This document shows, one piece after another, positions 40,029 to 42,740 of a DNA stretch of 42,740 bases (positions within the stretch are counted from its first letter, which is position 1; every line of letters starts with the position of its first letter). Origin of the DNA: Candidatus Angelobacter sp. Gp1-AA117. GTDB taxonomy: Bacteria > Acidobacteriota > Terriglobia > Terriglobales > Acidobacteriaceae. The DNA is taken from positions 1 to 42,740 of the forward strand of contig QHVI01000046.1 of the NCBI GenBank assembly GCA_003223515.1, written 5' to 3'. The notes under the pieces were generated by a model. The model searched no databases, had not been told where the DNA came from, and worked only from the letters and a program-made list of their open reading frames with translations. Made by a program: the position numbers and the translations under genes.

Positions 40029-41279
40029 TTAAAGGGAACTCATATTCGACAAAAATTCCCCATTCGACCGTGTCTTGCTCAGCTTGTCGATCAGCAGTTC
40101 CATGGCTTCCACCGGTGATAGCGGGTTCAGCACCTTGCGCAGCACCCAGATGCGGGCCAGGTCTTCCCTGGGAATGAGCAGCTCTTCTTTTCTGGTGCCG
40201 GAGCGCTGAATATCGATGGCCGGGAACACGCGCTTGTCAACTAACTTGCGGTCAAGAATGATTTCCATGTTGCCGGTGCCTTTGAATTCTTCAAAGATCA
40301 CGTCATCCATGCGGGAGCCGGTTTCCACCAGGGCCGTCGCAGCGATGGTAAGCGAGCCGCCTTCTTCAATATTGCGGGCCGCACCGAAGAAGCGCTTCGG
40401 CCGCTGCAACGCATTGGAATCCACGCCGCCGGAGAGCACCTTGCCGGAGGGCGGTACGATGGTGTTATAGGCGCGGGCCAGACGGGTGATGGAGTCAAGC
40501 AGGATCACGACGTCGCGCTTGTGCTCGACCAGGCGCTTGGCTTTTTCGATCACCATCTCGGCGACTTGTACGTGGCGGGCGGCAGGCTCGTCAAAGGTCG
40601 AGGAGATGACCTCGCCTTTCACCGAACGCTGCATGTCTGTAACTTCTTCAGGGCGCTCATCGATCAGCAGCACAATCAGCACTACTTCAGGATGATTGGT
40701 GGTGATGGAGTTCGCCAGGTTCTGCAACAGCATGGTCTTGCCGGTGCGCGGAGGCGCCACGATCAGGCCGCGCTGTCCTTTGCCCACCGGGGTGAGCAGG
40801 TCCATCACGCGCGCGCTCACGTTGTCACGCACGGTTTCCAGCTTGATGCGGTTCTGTGGGTAGAGCGGCGTGAGATTGTCAAAGAGAATCTTGTTGCGCG
40901 CTTCTTCCGGCGATTCGAAATTGACCGCCTCGATCTTGACCAGCGCAAAATATTTTTCGCCTTCGTGCGGCGGCCTCACCTGGCCGCTGATGGTGTCTCC
41001 GGTTTTCAAATCGAATTTGCGGATCTGTGAGGGAGAAACGTAAATATCGTCAGGGCCGGGGAGATAGTTGTAATCGGGCGAGCGCAGGAAGCCATAGCCA
41101 TCAGGCAGGATTTCCAGCACTCCTTCAGCGAAGATGTGCCCTTCTTTTTCACTCTGAGCCTGCAGGATTTTGAAGATGAGATCCTGCTTGCGCAGGCCGC
41201 TGGCGCCGGGGAGGTCCAGGGTACGCGCGATCTTTGTAAGCTCAGTGATGTTCTTTTCTTTAAGTTCCGCAATTGTCAT
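40029..41279 (-). CDS. rho: Transcription termination factor Rho
   Basis: 416 residues, standard length. N-terminal Rho_N helix bundle (1-45), cold-shock-like RNA-binding domain ([20 protein letters not shown] near 53-72), then the RecA-like ATPase: Walker [13 protein letters not shown] near 176-187, [16 protein letters not shown] near 206-221, Walker [18 protein letters not shown] near 260-276, Q-loop and R-loop in [19 protein letters not shown]. An RNA-dependent hexameric helicase that ends transcripts. The gene follows the omega-like gene, with two hairpins between. Confidence 0.97.
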   Translation of the reverse strand: MTIAELKEKNITELTKIARTLDLPGASGLRKQDLIFKILQAQSEKEGHIFAEGVLEILPDGYGFLRSPDYNYLPGPDDIYVSPSQIRKFDLKTGDTISGQVRPPHEGEKYFALVKIEAVNFESPEEARNKILFDNLTPLYPQNRIKLETVRDNVSARVMDLLTPVGKGQRGLIVAPPRTGKTMLLQNLANSITTNHPEVVLIVLLIDERPEEVTDMQRSVKGEVISSTFDEPAARHVQVAEMVIEKAKRLVEHKRDVVILLDSITRLARAYNTIVPPSGKVLSGGVDSNALQRPKRFFGAARNIEEGGSLTIAATALVETGSRMDDVIFEEFKGTGNMEIILDRKLVDKRVFPAIDIQRSGTRKEELLIPREDLARIWVLRKVLNPLSPVEAMELLIDKLSKTRSNGEFLSNMSSL

Positions 41280-41343
41280 TTATTTCACCTACGGGAGTTT
41301 TTTGATTTGGATAGGGAGGATCTTGGGCGAGAATTTCAAAATA

Positions 41344-41383
41344 CCTCGGTTAATCCCGAGGACCCGCCGGGCGAAAGCCCGGC
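41344..41383 (-). terminator. Two hairpins between the omega-like gene and rho
   Basis: CCTCGG-TTAATC-CCGAGG (41344-41361) and GCCGGGC-GAAA-GCCCGGC (41366-41383). On the minus strand the second-read hairpin is followed by TATTTTG. They may terminate or attenuate before rho, whose leader is often autoregulated. Confidence 0.5.
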
Positions 41384-41402
41384 AGGATTTCAGGAAAGTC
41401 TA

Positions 41403-41624
41403 TTATGCAGCCCGACGCTGCGGTTCTGCAACTCGCTCATTTGAGACGTGGATCACAGCTTCCTGTTCGTCGGCCTGCCCCACACGAACCAGTACATCGT
41501 TCATGGTGTCCTGGATGCGAGTGTTGGGCTTGTGAAACTTACGGGTCGCCTTGGAAATGAGCTGGCAGAGCAGGTACCGGTTCCGTACCGGACGAAGTGA
41601 GTTATAAATAAGATCAGAACGCAT
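41403..41624 (-). CDS. rpoZ: RNA polymerase omega subunit-like protein
   Basis: 73 residues with AGGAGAGG upstream. NRYLLCQLISKATRKFHKPN matches the conserved omega core (NRFELV-ASKRARQL) in position and spacing, with a TRIQDTMNDVLVRV continuation. Omega helps fold the beta-prime subunit and is also a ppGpp-binding partner in Proteobacteria. The length suits omega. Sequence divergence from the textbook family keeps this at moderate confidence. Confidence 0.6.
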   Translation of the reverse strand: MRSDLIYNSLRPVRNRYLLCQLISKATRKFHKPNTRIQDTMNDVLVRVGQADEQEAVIHVSNERVAEPQRRAA

Positions 41625-41740
41625 AAGTCCTCTCCTTGTTCTTCTGAATAAAGGGTTTAGTTTTTCAAATCCGGGTTGAAACAGAAAGTCACCGCAACTA
41701 CCAAACTGCCCGTTTCAGGAACTTAAGTCTGCTTTGTGGG

Positions 41741-41769
41741 ATTACCTGAGACCCTTAGACCCTTGTCAA
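41741..41769 (-). promoter_or_regulatory. Putative promoter of the omega-like gene
   Basis: Perfect -35 TTGACA (41764-41769) and -10 GGTAAT (41741-41746), 17-base spacer, leader about 110 bases. Confidence 0.5.
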
Positions 41770-42010
41770 GCTTTAGACGCAAATGGCAGCTTCTAAGTTG
41801 CTCAAAAATTTCAACTTTTTCAGGGTGATTCGTCTTTTCGCCGGGATTAGACCGTCCGCCCTGTATTGGACGCTATACGGTAAACGCAGATGCCATCGCC
41901 GTCAAGAGTTTTTATGGCCGGTAACTTATTCATAAATATGGCTGTTTCTGTTACTTTAGTTTTTCTGCTCATTCGACCCGATTATCCACAGAGTAAGAAG
42001 GAGGTTACTT
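41770..42010. other. Intergenic stretch
   Basis: No gene seen. AT-rich sequence before the DinB-like gene; its strong ribosome-binding site AAGAAGGAGG is at 41996-42005. Confidence 0.5.
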
Positions 42011-42537
42011 ATGCCTGACTTGCGCTATCCTATTGGGCCCTTTGTTCCTGATTCTACCCCCACGCCCCAAAGCCGGGGCCTGCACATCGCCCAGATCGAG
42101 GGCATGCCTGTACGCATGCGCCGCCTCGTAACCGATCTCTCCCCGGAACAGTTGGATACCCCTACCGGGATGGCGGCTGGACCGTACGCCAGCTTATCCA
42201 TCACGTCCCGGACAGCCACATGAACGCTTATATCCGCTGCAAGCTGGCGCTCACCGAAAATACCCCGACCATCAAGCCCTACAACGAAGACGCCTGGGCG
42301 CGGCTGAAAGATTCCGACCTCACTCCCATAGAGGTCTCACTCAGCCTGCTGGAAGCCGTGCATGTCCGCTGGGTCACCCTGCTTAAATCGTTGAAACCTC
42401 AGGACTTCGACCGCAAATTCAATCACCCCGAACGCGGCACTCAAACGATTGATGAGCTGATCGCCCTCTACGACTGGCACGGCAGCCACCACCTGGCCCA
42501 CATCACCGGGCTAAGGGACAGGATGAAATGGTGGTAG
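42011..42537 (+). pseudogene. DinB/YfiT-like metal-binding protein broken by a frameshift
   Basis: The gene begins with a strong ribosome-binding site and MPDLRYPIGPF, the start of YfiT/BstA-type DinB proteins (putative metal-dependent hydrolases or bacillithiol transferases). The frame is lost after LDTP near 42158: in the original frame the next residues are nonsense to a stop at 42221-42223, while the +1-shifted frame continues the family exactly ([19 protein letters not shown], then [13 protein letters not shown]) to 42537. Restoring one C in the CCCC run at 42159-42162 repairs it. The metal ligands (HH in LIHHVPDSH, and H-x3-H in [10 protein letters not shown]) all survive downstream. 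A recent mutation or a sequencing error. Confidence 0.88.
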
Positions 42538-42566
42538 GAAGGCGGCTCTTGGCTTTTAGCTCTTAG

Positions 42567-42598
42567 TTACCTCTGCGTCCTCTGCGCCCTCTGCCCTG
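42567..42598 (-). repeat. Dispersed purine-rich repeat, inverted copy
   Basis: On the minus strand it reads CAGGGCAGAGGGCGCAGAGG then ACGCAGAGGTAAC, similar to the copy at 33650-33685. Confidence 0.55.
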
Positions 42599-42605
42599 AA
42601 AATCC

Positions 42606-42740
42606 CTATGCCGCCATGGGTGTCGTGAGTACCTTCAGACCGAGTTCCTCTAAGCGCTTCGTATGAAAACGTATCAGATGCTGGGAGCGGATTTGATCCA
42701 AGAATTTTGCACCCAAGTCCACGTAGTCTCTATTTTCCTT
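42606..42740 (-). CDS. C-terminal end of a probable transposase
   Basis: The minus strand is open from the window edge to TAG at 42606-42608. The last 44 residues include DYVDLGAKFLDQIRS and TKRLEELGLKVLTTP, like the tail LGADYFD-...-RLVKRLE-LGYEV seen at the C-terminus of many insertion-sequence transposases. The family cannot be fixed from so little sequence. Confidence 0.5.
   Translation of the reverse strand, partial: KENRDYVDLGAKFLDQIRSQHLIRFHTKRLEELGLKVLTTPMAA

Overview
The window looks like a chromosomal segment of an Acidobacteriota (Terriglobia/Koribacter-like) bacterium. This is inferred from the HTH-pilMNOPQ operon, the thiE-accC and pepP-accB neighbourhoods, the omega-like protein next to rho, many secreted proteins and acidobacterial-style intergenic repeats. 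No rRNA, tRNA, CRISPR array or prophage was seen. Most genes lie on the minus strand.

Layout. 1-2.5 kb: two APC-superfamily amino-acid permeases, the first cut by the window edge. 2.5-7.7 kb: thiE, accC, accB and a peptidase of the aminopeptidase P family; accB and accC are separated by a zinc-ribbon membrane protein on the opposite strand and a small orphan protein. 7.7-14.2 kb: type IV pilus assembly operon (small HTH protein, pilM, N, O, P, Q) with a clear sigma70-like promoter and a terminator. 14.8-16.1 kb: divergent NRAMP-type transporter behind a perfect palindrome. 16.1-17.3 kb: minimal two-gene unit of a 64-residue peptide followed by a RimK/MvdD-like ATP-grasp ligase, with its own promoter: a candidate graspetide-type RiPP locus. 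17.3-18.4 kb: gene-poor. 18.4-26.2 kb: pseudo-receiver protein, secreted phosphoesterase, a 961-residue SEFIR-NACHT-multi-TM protein (candidate anti-phage or programmed-death NLR-like protein), a secreted protein of unknown function and a pirin. 26.5-29.2 kb: ADP-forming acyl-CoA synthetase/GNAT fusion (Pat-like).

29.4-39.8 kb is a stress island: three tandem-domain universal stress proteins, a BON/SRPBCC membrane protein, an HdeD-like protein, a TPC-motif P1B-ATPase, a membrane protein with an isolated histidine-kinase-like H-box, a rubrerythrin-like protein, a DUF883/ElaB-like protein, a secreted protein, and a lactate/malate dehydrogenase lacking about 50 internal residues. Eight palindromes of the CRP/FNR-family type (TGTGA-N6-TCACA) lie in its promoter regions and almost nowhere else in the window that I could see; at four of them a -10-like hexamer sits at the spacing expected for a class II activator. 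I infer one CRP/FNR-type regulon, perhaps answering low oxygen, redox or NO stress.

40-42.7 kb: rho, an RNA polymerase omega-like protein, a DinB/YfiT-like gene broken by a one-base frameshift, and the C-terminal end of a probable transposase. At least eight copies of a purine-rich dispersed repeat (ACAGAGGACACGGAGG-like) and two REP-like palindrome clusters lie between genes.
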